64,000 nt of DNA from Desulfuromonadales bacterium (GTDB lineage: Bacteria; Desulfobacterota; Desulfuromonadia; Desulfuromonadales; JAHYIW01), in the NCBI GenBank assembly GCA_029210745.1, contig JARGFI010000001.1, positions 81,374-145,373 on the forward strand, given 5' to 3'. Positions 42,807-52,987 of the stretch are shown here, piece by piece. The translations under genes and the position numbers were made by a program. The first letter of the stretch is position 1; each line of letters starts with the position of its first letter. The notes beneath the pieces were generated by a model that worked only from the letters and a program-made list of their open reading frames with translations, was not told the origin of the DNA and did not search any database.

Positions 42807-45557
42807 TTACAGTTTCGCCTTGACTTCTTCTATTTCAAAAAATTCAACGATATCACCAACCTTAATGTCATTGTAATTTTCGAGGCCAATACCGCACTCG
42901 TAATTGGTGGCAACTTCGCGGGCATCATCCTTGAATCGTTTCAAAGATGACAGTTTCCCGGTCCAGATAACAACATTGTCACGTAACAACCGTGCATTGG
43001 CATTGCGAATGACTTTGCCATCAATCACATAAGAACCGGCAATCGTCCCCACTTTCGAAACGCTGAATGTGTCACGCACTTCGGCGCGTCCCAGATAGCG
43101 TTCTTCAAGTTTCGGAGCCAGTAGCCCTTCCATGGCATCACGCACGTCGGCAACGGCATCATAAATGATGCTGTAGAGACGAATATCGACCCCTTCTGTT
43201 TCGGCCAGGGAGTTCGCCTTCACTTCGGGGCGAACGTTGAAACCGAGAACAATGGCATCCGATGCTGCGGCCAGAGTCACGTCACTTTCGGTAATCCCGC
43301 CGACTGCGGTATGAATCACCACCAGGCGACAGGCATCAGTCGACAGCTTCGCCAGAGACTCGCTGACGGCTTCAAGTGACCCCTGAACATCAGCCTTGAT
43401 AACAACCTTGAGTTCCTTGACATCGCCCAGTTGAATCCGCGCATAAAGCTGATCGAGCGATATCTTGCTGTGCTTGGCCAGCTCCAGTTCGCGAATTTTT
43501 TGCTGACGGTGCTGCGCAACATCGCGTGCCGTCTTCTCGTCATCAAGCGCGTTGAGGGTGTCCCCGGCATCAGGGACACCGGTCAGACCGGTGACTTCAA
43601 CCGGACAGGACGGTCCGGCTTCCTGAAGCGGATTGCCGCGATCATCCAGCATCGTACGCACACGACCAAAATAGGCCCCGCCGACGATCGGATCACCAAC
43701 CTTCAACGTTCCTTCCTGAACAAGAATCGTCGAAACCGGCCCGCGACCCCGGTCAAGACGGGCCTCGACAATTGTGCCACTGGCGCGTTTTTTGGGGTTC
43801 GCCTTTAATTCAAGAACTTCAGCCTGGAGCAGGATCATCTCCAGCAATCCTTCCAGATTGGTTCTCATTTTAGCGGAAACTTCGGCAAATATTGTCTCCC
43901 CCCCCCACTCCTCCGGGACCAAGCCAAATTCATTCATCTCCTGCTTCACCCGATCCGGGTTCGCATTCGGTTTGTCGATTTTATTCACCGCGACAATAAT
44001 CGGCACCCCAGCTGCCTTGGCGTGGTTGATGGCTTCTCTGGTCTGGGGCATTACCCCGTCATCAGCAGCAACAACAACGATAACAATATCTGTCACCTGC
44101 GCACCGCGGGCACGCATGGCGGTAAACGCCTCGTGACCTGGCGTGTCAAGGAATGTAATTTTACGCCCGTCAAGCTCAACCGAATAGGCACCGATATGCT
44201 GAGTGATTCCACCGGCCTCGCCATCGGTCACATTGGTGAGGCGGATAGCATCAAGCAGACTGGTTTTACCGTGGTCAACGTGCCCCATGATCGTCACTAC
44301 CGCAGGGCGCTCTTCCATGTCCTCGATCTTTTCTTCCTCGACCCCCTTGATGCTCGAATGCTCAATAATACTCACTTCATCAAAGGCCACATTCTCAACT
44401 TCATAATTAAATTCAGACGCCAGCAAGGCGGCAGTTTCGTAATCGAGAGGGTGGTTAATCGTCACCATCGAACCTTGACGCATCAATTCACGGATTAACT
44501 CGTTGGCCTTAACCCCCATCCGCTTGGCCAGCTCGCCGACAGTAATCGATTCGGAAATCTTGATAACCCGCTTGATCGCCTTGGAAACAGTAATCTCGGT
44601 TTTCTTGGTCTGTTTGGGTGATCGGCGCGCTTTACGGTGACGATCACCGCGATCCGGCTCATATACCTCACGACGTGTCTTGCGGGGGCCACCCTCAAAA
44701 TCAACACCGGGGACACCCTTTGCTTTACTCTTCCGTTTTTTTGAACGCTTACTGTCCTTCCCCTCAAGTTCATCGGTCGGAACCGGCACAATAGAGGGCG
44801 GGCCGGCGGGTCTGCCACCGGGGCCGGCGGGTCTGCCACCGGGGCCGGCGGGTCTGCCACCGGGGCCGGCGGGTCTGCCACCGGGACCGGCAGGTCTGCC
44901 ACCGGGACCGGCAGGTCTGCCACCAGCGGAACGTTCACGACGTTGCGGAGGCGGTGTCGGTTGTGGCAATTCGACACGGCCAAGGATTTTTGCATGAGAG
45001 GAAGAAGGGCGCTCTTTGGCCTTTGCAGCGGGAGTTTTGGTTGCGCCCGGATCCGTTTTCTGTACCGTTTCTGAAACTTCAACAGCAGCCTGAACATCCG
45101 CTGGCGGTGTCTTGATTTCAACCGCAGGTTCAGAAACAGGTGTGTCTCCGACCGATTTCTTGACGGGCTTTTTCTCGGTAGCAGCGTCCTTAGCCGGAAT
45201 CGTCGTCACCGTTTCATCGATTGACGTTTTTTCTGCCGCGGACTCATCAGCGGTCACCGGTGTTGCTGCTTTTTTCGGTGCGGCAGCTACCGGTGTCTCA
45301 ACAATTGCTTCATCCGGCGGCGGAACTTCGCGCCGACGACGACGAATGATCCCTGAATTGATACGCTGTTCTTCAACTTTTTCGACCTTTTCCACGCTGT
45401 GTGCCAAGATCTCTTCCTTGACGCGTTTCACGTCATCAACCTCCAAAGAACTCGCCGAGGTTTTAGCGGGAATATTCAGTGTTGCCAGTTTTTCCAGCAA
45501 CTCCTTGTTTTCAATCCCCAGTTCTTGCGCCAGCTGTTGTACTTTGATCTTGCCCAT
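42807..45557 (-). CDS. infB: Translation initiation factor IF-2
   Basis: [40 protein letters not shown]. Confidence 0.97.
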   Translation of the reverse strand: MGKIKVQQLAQELGIENKELLEKLATLNIPAKTSASSLEVDDVKRVKEEILAHSVEKVEKVEEQRINSGIIRRRRREVPPPDEAIVETPVAAAPKKAATPVTADESAAEKTSIDETVTTIPAKDAATEKKPVKKSVGDTPVSEPAVEIKTPPADVQAAVEVSETVQKTDPGATKTPAAKAKERPSSSHAKILGRVELPQPTPPPQRRERSAGGRPAGPGGRPAGPGGRPAGPGGRPAGPGGRPAGPGGRPAGPPSIVPVPTDELEGKDSKRSKKRKSKAKGVPGVDFEGGPRKTRREVYEPDRGDRHRKARRSPKQTKKTEITVSKAIKRVIKISESITVGELAKRMGVKANELIRELMRQGSMVTINHPLDYETAALLASEFNYEVENVAFDEVSIIEHSSIKGVEEEKIEDMEERPAVVTIMGHVDHGKTSLLDAIRLTNVTDGEAGGITQHIGAYSVELDGRKITFLDTPGHEAFTAMRARGAQVTDIVIVVVAADDGVMPQTREAINHAKAAGVPIIVAVNKIDKPNANPDRVKQEMNEFGLVPEEWGGETIFAEVSAKMRTNLEGLLEMILLQAEVLELKANPKKRASGTIVEARLDRGRGPVSTILVQEGTLKVGDPIVGGAYFGRVRTMLDDRGNPLQEAGPSCPVEVTGLTGVPDAGDTLNALDDEKTARDVAQHRQQKIRELELAKHSKISLDQLYARIQLGDVKELKVVIKADVQGSLEAVSESLAKLSTDACRLVVIHTAVGGITESDVTLAAASDAIVLGFNVRPEVKANSLAETEGVDIRLYSIIYDAVADVRDAMEGLLAPKLEERYLGRAEVRDTFSVSKVGTIAGSYVIDGKVIRNANARLLRDNVVIWTGKLSSLKRFKDDAREVATNYECGIGLENYNDIKVGDIVEFFEIEEVKAKL
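44800..44925 (+). repeat. Six tandem 21-nt units inside infB encoding GPGGRPA repeats
   Basis: Four gggccggcgggtctgccaccg units then two ggaccggcaggtctgccacc(g/a) units. Confidence 0.95.
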
Positions 45558-46192
45558 TAATGTACCTCAAACTCCCGAAATCGCGTAACTTCACCCAATA
45601 TACTTGCCGTTAAATCATCAGACTTCAGACCGACGGCACTGGTTTGTGACTTTCCACAAAGCGCTCCAAGCGCCACTTTATCCATTAATCGAAGCACTAC
45701 AATTTTGTCTGCACGTGCAACGAGTTTTTTTTCTGTGGCAGCTGATGCGTCAACGGTAATGATCAGCAAGCCAAGTCGTTTCCCGTGGCGCAAGGCATCG
45801 TCCACCTGATTTGCGCCGATCAATAATCGCCCCGCTTTACGCGCCATACCGAGCAGATTAATCAGTCGCTGCTCGATGATACGCCCGATCGTCGTCTGCA
45901 ACTCAACCGGGTTGACCTTCAGTGTAGCATCGCGAAAGGCCCGCTGGAATCCTTTACGACTCGCTGCCTGCGCAACACATTTGGCCGTGCAGCAAGTATA
46001 TGCCCCTCGCCCCGGAAGCTTCTGGCGATAATCTACCACCAGTTCCCGCGCCGGCGACAGCACATAACGCAGCATCGTTTGCTTGTCTGCTGAAGTGCGA
46101 CAGGCAAGGCACATACGTTGTGGCGGATGCTGACGTTCTGACAACCGGTTATTCCCCGCTGACACTTCCGTCGCTTGCCGCAACCGGCTCAT
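45557..46192 (-). CDS. YlxR (DUF448) domain fused to an L7Ae-like domain
   Basis: [22 protein letters not shown]...[31 protein letters not shown]. Confidence 0.85.
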   Translation of the reverse strand: MSRLRQATEVSAGNNRLSERQHPPQRMCLACRTSADKQTMLRYVLSPARELVVDYRQKLPGRGAYTCCTAKCVAQAASRKGFQRAFRDATLKVNPVELQTTIGRIIEQRLINLLGMARKAGRLLIGANQVDDALRHGKRLGLLIITVDASAATEKKLVARADKIVVLRLMDKVALGALCGKSQTSAVGLKSDDLTASILGEVTRFREFEVH

Positions 46193-47681
46193 CAGCGTTT
46201 AGCGAAGCACCGGCCTGATCAACACTTTCAGCCAGAACATCGAGTTTCCACAATGCGCGAAGGAGTTCGGTGCGGTTCATGTTGCTGCGTCCTGAAACCT
46301 TGTGGACTTTTGCCAGCTCATAGAGTTCATCACGACCGTAGCCGGAATACAACGATGGGTTGAACAACACCAGTGACGCATCATCGGCAGTGACTTCCTG
46401 CGCGTCATTGTCATTGTCATTGTCAACCTCGGCAGTGTCCGTCTCGACCGTAACCGCTTCTTCGACCGGGATAACGCCCATTTCCAGCAGTGCTTCGAGC
46501 ATTTCTTCGCGATTCATACCACTGCGCCCCGGAAGCTTGTGCTCTTTCGCCAGTTCATACAACGCGTCGCGCGTATAACCGGCATAGGGAACAGTTTCCT
46601 GGGTCTCAACGGCGGCTTCATCTTCAGCCTCTACTTCTGCTTCCGCTTCCGCTGCACGCGTTTCACTCTTGATATCAATCTTCCAGCCGGTCAAGCGCGC
46701 CGCCAGGCGCACATTTTGCCCCCGTTTGCCGATTGCCAACGACAACTGATCGTCCGGCACGATAACTTCCATCGTTTTTTCATCATTATCAACATAAACT
46801 CGCGCCACATCGGCCGGAGCCAATGCTGAACAGGCAAAGCGTGCCGCATCGTGCGACCAGGGAATAATGTCGATCTTTTCGCCACGCAGTTCGCTGACAA
46901 CATTTTGTACGCGCGACCCGCGCATCCCCACGCATGCGCCGACCGGATCAACATCAGGGTCGTGAGAAACCACCGCGATCTTGGCCCGGCTGCCCGGCTC
47001 GCGAGAAACCGAGACAATTTCAACGATCCCCTCGGAAATTTCCGGCACCTCAAACTTGAACATTTCCGTGACCATCCCCGGATGTGTTCGCGATAGCACC
47101 AGTTGCGGACCCTTGGGAGACATTTTCACATCGGAAAGATAGGCCCGGATGCGATCGCCCTGACGGTAATTTTCACGCGGAACCTGCTCACGATTCGGTA
47201 AAATCGCTTCGGCGCGACCCAGATCGATGATCAGGTCGCCATGCTCATAGCGTCGCACAATGCCGTTAAACAACTCTCCAACGCGATCCTTGAATTCATT
47301 AAAGACCCCCTCACGCTCAGCTTCGCGAACTTTCTGAATGATCACTTGTTTGGCGGTCTGCGCAGCGATGCGACTGAAATGTGTTGCATCGAGTTTCATC
47401 CCGAGGGAATCGCCAACCTCGACATCGGGGTCAATCTCACGCGCTTCCTCAAGGTCGATCTCCTTGTAGGAGTCGAGCACTTCAGCAACGACGGTAACAA
47501 ACTCAAAGAGTTCTACTTCCCCCATATCGTCATTAAAGTGCGCTTCGAGATCGCGCGTATTACGATATTTTTTATTTGCCGCAGTAAGAACAGCCGACTC
47601 TAAAGCTTCGACCAGTACCGAACGATCGATACCCTTATCTTTGACAACCTGATCAATAATGTGGTTAAGGTTGACCACCAT
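46149..47681 (-). CDS. nusA: Transcription termination/antitermination protein NusA
   Basis: S1 domain, [31 protein letters not shown] motif; start at [13 protein letters not shown]-terminal duplicated [33 protein letters not shown] / [33 protein letters not shown] modules. Confidence 0.95.
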   Translation of the reverse strand: MVVNLNHIIDQVVKDKGIDRSVLVEALESAVLTAANKKYRNTRDLEAHFNDDMGEVELFEFVTVVAEVLDSYKEIDLEEAREIDPDVEVGDSLGMKLDATHFSRIAAQTAKQVIIQKVREAEREGVFNEFKDRVGELFNGIVRRYEHGDLIIDLGRAEAILPNREQVPRENYRQGDRIRAYLSDVKMSPKGPQLVLSRTHPGMVTEMFKFEVPEISEGIVEIVSVSREPGSRAKIAVVSHDPDVDPVGACVGMRGSRVQNVVSELRGEKIDIIPWSHDAARFACSALAPADVARVYVDNDEKTMEVIVPDDQLSLAIGKRGQNVRLAARLTGWKIDIKSETRAAEAEAEVEAEDEAAVETQETVPYAGYTRDALYELAKEHKLPGRSGMNREEMLEALLEMGVIPVEEAVTVETDTAEVDNDNDNDAQEVTADDASLVLFNPSLYSGYGRDELYELAKVHKVSGRSNMNRTELLRALWKLDVLAESVDQAGASLNADEPVAASDGSVSGE

Positions 47682-48216
47682 TCTCTGAATCCCCCTGTAA
47701 CGTTCTTGACGGTGTGCGCTGACGCGACATTCCGGTTGAAAAATCCTCTTCGAGACGGGCAGACTCGATCTCACTCAACGACAGTGTAACGATCCCGCCC
47801 TGCTTGTCCTGCTGCTCAACACTGACGACACCGCCTTCAAGGCCAAGCAGTTTGCCGATAAAAGTTTTGCGGTTATAGCCACGACCGTCCGGATCGATCC
47901 CCTGCTGAGTCAGTATTTTGACCAGTTGGCCGGTAAAGCGGACGTAATCGGCATCTTTTTTCAGTGGACGATCCAGGCCAGGAGAAGAAACCTCCAGCCG
48001 ATAGGCCGGGGCGATCGGATCTTCGACCTCAAACAGTGCACTGATTTCGTAACTTGTTTCAGCGCAGTCGTCAAGATTGACTCCGCCGTCTTTATCGATA
48101 AAAACCCGCAAGGCCCAACCATGCCCTTCGCGGACAAACTCCAGATCGACCAGTTCCAGTCCCTTTTCTGACAGTATCGGGAGGATCAATTGTTCTATTT
48201 TTTGCAGATCAACCAT
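47665..48216 (-). CDS. rimP: Ribosome maturation factor RimP
   Basis: [49 protein letters not shown]. Confidence 0.93.
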   Translation of the reverse strand: MVDLQKIEQLILPILSEKGLELVDLEFVREGHGWALRVFIDKDGGVNLDDCAETSYEISALFEVEDPIAPAYRLEVSSPGLDRPLKKDADYVRFTGQLVKILTQQGIDPDGRGYNRKTFIGKLLGLEGGVVSVEQQDKQGGIVTLSLSEIESARLEEDFSTGMSRQRTPSRTLQGDSENGGQP

Positions 48217-48236
48217 TAAACTCTTACGTCCCAAAC

Positions 48237-48264
48237 AAAAAAAAGTGAGCTGAAAAGCCCACTT
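48237..48264 (-). terminator. Terminator-like hairpin just upstream of rimP
   Basis: Minus strand AAGTGGGCTTTTCAGCTCACTTTTTTTT. Confidence 0.65.
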
Positions 48265-48400
48265 TGTACGGTAGCACAAAGATTAGCGGATTTATAACAC
48301 AGCTATCCAGGTGATGCAAGAAAAAATACGCTCGGCAAGGCTTTCAGCGAAAAGGATTAACGGACGCACCCATCGATCAACCCGGCATATTTCGTAATGA

Positions 48401-49102
48401 TCACGGCCCTCTTTCGGCCAACCAGATAGCATGCAGATCCCCCTGATTATCCTGCTCCGGCACGCGACACTGCTGCACCGTAAAACCAATCTTACGCAGC
48501 CGTTCGCGAAAATTGCGTGACGGTCCGGCCGACCATACCGCCAGAATCCCGGACGGGCGCAACGCCGTGTAAGCCTCCGTCAGTCCGTCGGTGGTGTAAA
48601 GCCAGTCGTTCTTTTGACTGGTAAAGCCGTTGGGACCATTATCGACATCGAGCAGAATAGCATCATACGCCTGCCGCTGCGCGCGAATGATTTTGGCCAC
48701 ATCCCCTACCCTTACCTGGGTCCGCTCGTCGTGTAGCGGCTGTCCCGCATGGCTGCCGAGCGGACCACGATTCCAGGTAACCACCGCCGGTACCAGTTCG
48801 GCCACTTCTACCACAGCGTCCGGACCAAGAAAACGCAGGGCGGCAGCGAGGGTAAATCCCATCCCAAGTCCGCCGATCAGCACCCGTGGCTGAGAACGCC
48901 CCCTGATCCGGCGGCAGGCCCGTTCCGCCAATGCGTCCTCTGACTGGTGCGCCCAGGTGTTCATCAGCACCCCGCTGCCGACCACGCTGATGGAAAATTC
49001 GTCCTCTCGCTGATAAAGCTGCATCGCTCCGCCATCGCCGGGGATCTTCGCAGTCTCAATCAGTTCCCAGCCATCCAAGGCATCATCAGCCGAAGCTGTC
49101 AT
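48401..49102 (-). CDS. Spermidine-synthase-like SAM-dependent protein
   Basis: RVLIGGLGMGFTLAAALRFLGPDAVVEVAELVPAVVTWNRG...YDAILLDVDNGP. Confidence 0.75.
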   Translation of the reverse strand: MTASADDALDGWELIETAKIPGDGGAMQLYQREDEFSISVVGSGVLMNTWAHQSEDALAERACRRIRGRSQPRVLIGGLGMGFTLAAALRFLGPDAVVEVAELVPAVVTWNRGPLGSHAGQPLHDERTQVRVGDVAKIIRAQRQAYDAILLDVDNGPNGFTSQKNDWLYTTDGLTEAYTALRPSGILAVWSAGPSRNFRERLRKIGFTVQQCRVPEQDNQGDLHAIWLAERGP

Positions 49103-49944
49103 CTGATCACTATTTCCTGATCCTGAGCTACCGCATAGCAGATCATCTTACTGCCAGTGCGAGCGATAATTTCGTGGCAGTCGGCGACAATGGCGTCAAT
49201 TTCGTCGTCACTGCGATCCTGATTGTGATGAAACAACCCGAACTGCTTCACCCCGGCCTCCATTGCCAACTGCAAAGCCTTGCGATATCGGGAGTGGCCC
49301 CACCCTCTGGTGCGCGTCTCATACTCCTTGTCAGTGTATTCAGCGTCATGAATCAGGAGATCAGCACCTCTGGAAAATTCGAGGTAGTCGACGTATGATT
49401 TTCCTTCGGGATGTTCAAATTCAAGTTCATTATCCGTCAGAAAAACAAAAACCTTGTCATCTTCGGTCAAGCGATAACCGAATCCGCCGTTGGGATGACT
49501 GAGCAGAATCGCATCCACATCAATCCCGCCGATCTGAATCGGTACCCCACTCAGATCATTAAAGATAATGTCAGCAGAAACACCATCAAGATCGACCGGA
49601 AAGTAAGGTGCTTCCATCGTGCGTTCAATAATTTGCCGAACGGTCTCCTGCGCATGAATCGATCCGTGAATCGAAATTCGGGTTTTCTTGAAGTAGAGCG
49701 GTTTAAAAAAAGGGAAGCCGAGCAAATGGTCCCAGTGCGCGTGGGTGAAAATCAGGTCAAATTCGGTGCACCCCTCCGCCATGGCCTTGTTTCCCAAACG
49801 GCGGATGCCGGTGCCGGCATCGATTACAATTATCCGTCCGTCCTGACCAGTGATTTCCAGGCAGGTAGAATCTCCCCCAAACTTGACATGATCCCGTCCC
49901 GAAACAGGGATTGATCCGCGTGAACCCCAGCAGCGAATTTTCAT
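49099..49944 (-). CDS. MBL-fold metallohydrolase
   Basis: CWGSRGSIPVSG; FTHAHWDHLLGFPFF; HDAEYTDKEY. Confidence 0.88.
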   Translation of the reverse strand: MKIRCWGSRGSIPVSGRDHVKFGGDSTCLEITGQDGRIIVIDAGTGIRRLGNKAMAEGCTEFDLIFTHAHWDHLLGFPFFKPLYFKKTRISIHGSIHAQETVRQIIERTMEAPYFPVDLDGVSADIIFNDLSGVPIQIGGIDVDAILLSHPNGGFGYRLTEDDKVFVFLTDNELEFEHPEGKSYVDYLEFSRGADLLIHDAEYTDKEYETRTRGWGHSRYRKALQLAMEAGVKQFGLFHHNQDRSDDEIDAIVADCHEIIARTGSKMICYAVAQDQEIVIR

Positions 49945-50064
49945 AACACCACTCTCATTTCAGTCAGACACACATGAAAGGGTTAAACCCGATCAAATAT
50001 TCGCAAATAACAATAATTATTTCAAGGTATTATCACAGCGATGGCGGCAGTGAAGCGTTTCAGC

Positions 50065-50559
50065 TTAGCGCTCCAGCGGGTCAACCATCCCGCCCAAAGC
50101 AAGAACCAGCCGCCACTCTTCAAGCGTGACAGGCTGCACCGACAGCCGATTCCCTTTACGCAGCACGCCCATTGCGGCCAGATCGGGATGAGCACGTAAA
50201 TCGTTACGGGTCAGTTGTCGTGTTAGTGGAATGACATATTGTACATCAACCATCACCCAGATCGGATTTTCAACTGTTGCCCTGGGGTCAAAATGCTTTT
50301 CGCGCGGGTCAAGCGCAGTATGGTCCGGATAGCCGGTGCTGACGATTTTGGCAACTCCGACAATCGCTGGATCTTTGATATTACTATGATAAAAAAGCAC
50401 ACCGTCGCCCGGCTGCATGACATCACGCATGAAATTACGCGCCTGATAGTTACGAACGCCGTCCCAGCAATCGGTGCCGTCAGGGCATTGCCTCAAATCA
50501 GTAAACGAAAAACAATGTGGCTCCGATTTCATCAACCAGTAGTGACGCGGCCTGTTCAT
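50065..50559 (-). CDS. EVE domain-containing protein
   Basis: YWLMKSEPHCFSFTDL; WDGVRNYQARNFMRDVMQPGDGVLFYHSN. Confidence 0.9.
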   Translation of the reverse strand: MNRPRHYWLMKSEPHCFSFTDLRQCPDGTDCWDGVRNYQARNFMRDVMQPGDGVLFYHSNIKDPAIVGVAKIVSTGYPDHTALDPREKHFDPRATVENPIWVMVDVQYVIPLTRQLTRNDLRAHPDLAAMGVLRKGNRLSVQPVTLEEWRLVLALGGMVDPLER

Positions 50560-50698
50560 TTTTACACCTTTTTTACATTAATTGATTTCGGTCAAGGATA
50601 ACAAACTTAATCGAGACTAGATTAACTTAAAATTGCTTCAAATAAAAATCAGTACTTAAAATCGAAAAATTTTTGTCCAATCGTTGTAATTCAACCAC

Positions 50699-50723
50699 GA
50701 TCGAATAAAATTATGATTCGATC
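50699..50723. promoter_or_regulatory. Perfect inverted repeat upstream of hcp, candidate operator
   Basis: GATCGAAT-aaaattatg-ATTCGATC. Confidence 0.55.
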
Positions 50724-50746
50724 AAACCAACCAAAGGAGATGAATC

Positions 50747-52366
50747 ATGTTTTGTTACCAATGTGAGCAAACGGCCAAAGGCACCGGCTGTGACAAAATC
50801 GGCGTTTGCGGCAAACAACCGGAAGTTTCCGATCTGCAGGATCTGCTGGTTTTTGCCCTCAAAGGGATCGGTTTCTGGGCAAACATCGCCCGCGCCAAGG
50901 GGGCCAGTGACAACGCCATCGACCGCTTCGTGATCGAGGGTTTGTTTACCACCGTCACCAATGTTGATTTTTCAGATGCAGCGATTGCCAAAATCATTCG
51001 TGAAGCCGTCGCCATGCGCGACAAAGCCAAGGCGCTGGCCGGTGGATATGCCGGGACCATCCCGGAAGCTGCCAGCGATTGGCAGCCCGGCACAACGATT
51101 GCCGACATGGCAGCGCAAGGTGCCCGTCAAGGCGTGATCAACAAGACGATTGATCCCGACCTCAATTCGGTGCAGAACATCATCCTGCTCGGCCTCAAAG
51201 GATATGCCGCCTATGCTGATCATGCCTTGATCCTCGGTCGTGAGAGCGAAGAAGTCTATGCCTTCACTCACAAGGCACTCGCCGCCCAGCTCGACCCGAC
51301 CCTCGACCTCAACGCACTGGTCGGTCTGGCACTTGAAACCGGTCGTATCAACCTGCTGACCATGGAACTGCTCAACACGGCTCACACCGATAGCTACGGC
51401 CATCCGGTACCGACTCCGGTACAACTCGGCACCAAGGCGGGGAAAGCCATCCTGGTCTCCGGCCACGATCTGAAGATGCTCGAAGAGCTGCTCAAGCAAA
51501 CCGAGGGCAAAGGGATCAATATCTACACCCACGGTGAGATGCTCCCCGCCCATGGTTATCCGGGATTGAAGAAATATAACCATCTGGCCGGCAACTATGG
51601 TGGTGCCTGGCAGGATCAAGCCAAGGAATTTCCGGAATTTCCGGGTGCAATCATCTTTAATACCAACTGTATCCAGAAACCGGCCGACAGCTACAAAGAC
51701 CGCCTCTTCACCTGGGGCCTGGTGCAGTGGCCGGATGTCAAACATATCGACGGCTGGGATTTCTCGGAAGTGATCAAAACAGCCGAGGCGGGCGCGGGCT
51801 TCGCCGACAATCCGGGGCAGGAAATTCTCACCGGATTTGGTCACAACGCGGTTCTCAACGTGGCGGACAAGGTGATTGCCGCGGTAAAGAGCGGCGATAT
51901 TCGCCACTTTTTTCTGGTCGGCGGTTGCGACGGTGCAAAATCAGGGCGTAACTACTATACTGATTTCGCCGAGCAGGCCCCGAAAGATACCGTTATCCTC
52001 ACGCTGGCGTGTGGTAAATTTCGTTTCAACAAACTCGATCTGGGCGACATCGGCGGCATTCCACGCTTGCTTGATGTCGGTCAGTGTAACGATGCCTATT
52101 CTGCGGTGCAGATTGCCGTTGCTTTGGCCGGTGCCTTTGAATGCGGCGTCAACGATCTGCCGTTGAGTATGATCCTCTCCTGGTACGAGCAAAAGGCGGT
52201 GGCAATTCTCCTCACCCTGCTTCACCTCGGGATCAAAGACATCCGTCTTGGACCCACACTCCCGGCGTTCATCACTCCCAACGTGCTCAACTTCCTGGTG
52301 GAGAACTACAACATTCAGCCAATCGGTGAAAGTGCCGCAGCGGATCTGAAAGCGATTCTCGGTTAA
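50747..52366 (+). CDS. hcp: Hydroxylamine reductase / hybrid cluster protein
   Basis: MFCYQCEQTAKGTGCDKIGVCGK; hybrid-cluster motifs GGCDGAKSGRNYY, CGKFRFNKL. Confidence 0.96.
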   Translation: MFCYQCEQTAKGTGCDKIGVCGKQPEVSDLQDLLVFALKGIGFWANIARAKGASDNAIDRFVIEGLFTTVTNVDFSDAAIAKIIREAVAMRDKAKALAGGYAGTIPEAASDWQPGTTIADMAAQGARQGVINKTIDPDLNSVQNIILLGLKGYAAYADHALILGRESEEVYAFTHKALAAQLDPTLDLNALVGLALETGRINLLTMELLNTAHTDSYGHPVPTPVQLGTKAGKAILVSGHDLKMLEELLKQTEGKGINIYTHGEMLPAHGYPGLKKYNHLAGNYGGAWQDQAKEFPEFPGAIIFNTNCIQKPADSYKDRLFTWGLVQWPDVKHIDGWDFSEVIKTAEAGAGFADNPGQEILTGFGHNAVLNVADKVIAAVKSGDIRHFFLVGGCDGAKSGRNYYTDFAEQAPKDTVILTLACGKFRFNKLDLGDIGGIPRLLDVGQCNDAYSAVQIAVALAGAFECGVNDLPLSMILSWYEQKAVAILLTLLHLGIKDIRLGPTLPAFITPNVLNFLVENYNIQPIGESAAADLKAILG

Positions 52367-52388
52367 TTGAGCTGACCAAACGCACGAC

Positions 52389-52427
52389 AAAACGGGCGCG
52401 ACCATAACGGTCGCGCCCGTTTTTTTT
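52389..52427 (+). terminator. Intrinsic terminator downstream of hcp
   Basis: AACGGGCGCGACC-ATAAC-GGTCGCGCCCGTT plus T tract. Confidence 0.9.
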
Positions 52428-52469
52428 ACACTGACATAGGCAACAGATGTTTGCCAGCTCTTGCTGCGC

Positions 52470-52946
52470 TTACTTGGGATGATACATGAACTTGAACTGG
52501 CGTTTCTTGCCATCGACCAGTTTACTCCCGACTTCCAGGGTGTACATTTTTCCGCCACTGAGGGTAACATCGGCTCCAAACTGTCCTTCCATCGGCATCA
52601 ACCGTACCGGTTCACTCTTGGCACCACTACTTTTAATCACCCGCACCGCGACCGATCCGCTGTCGATCGCTTCACCGGTTGTTTGATTAACAAACATGAC
52701 CATAAGGTGATGTGTTTGTTCCATTCCCATCTTTGACATAGCCTTGCTGACATCCTTGAGGTGCGCAGTAGCGGCAACCCCGTCAACAACAACTTGCGGC
52801 AGCATGATCATGTCGGCCGACATTTTCATACCTTCCATGCCCTTCATTCCTGCGTGGTTCATGCCTTCATGGTTCATCGCTTGCGCGGCCAGGGGCAGAG
52901 CAATCAGCAGTGCCAGGGTAATAACGATTTTGCGCATCTTCTTCAT
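52470..52946 (-). CDS. Secreted Met/His-rich protein, putative periplasmic copper-handling protein
   Basis: Signal peptide then MNHEGMNHAGMKGMEGMKM; sits at 3' end of Cus-like operon. Confidence 0.65.
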   Translation of the reverse strand: MKKMRKIVITLALLIALPLAAQAMNHEGMNHAGMKGMEGMKMSADMIMLPQVVVDGVAATAHLKDVSKAMSKMGMEQTHHLMVMFVNQTTGEAIDSGSVAVRVIKSSGAKSEPVRLMPMEGQFGADVTLSGGKMYTLEVGSKLVDGKKRQFKFMYHPK

Positions 52947-52987
52947 GATGTTTCCTCCGTGGTTTGAGTTGTCGGGTCGTCCCCGAT

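Noticed and set aside
44800-44925. CRISPR-like array
   Set aside because: Units are contiguous 21-nt repeats without spacers and lie in frame inside infB.
45557-46192. YlxR-L7Ae fusion as a novel architecture
   Set aside because: DUF448 and L7Ae-like genes are commonly adjacent between nusA and infB, and fused forms are, as far as I recall, already known in Proteobacteria.
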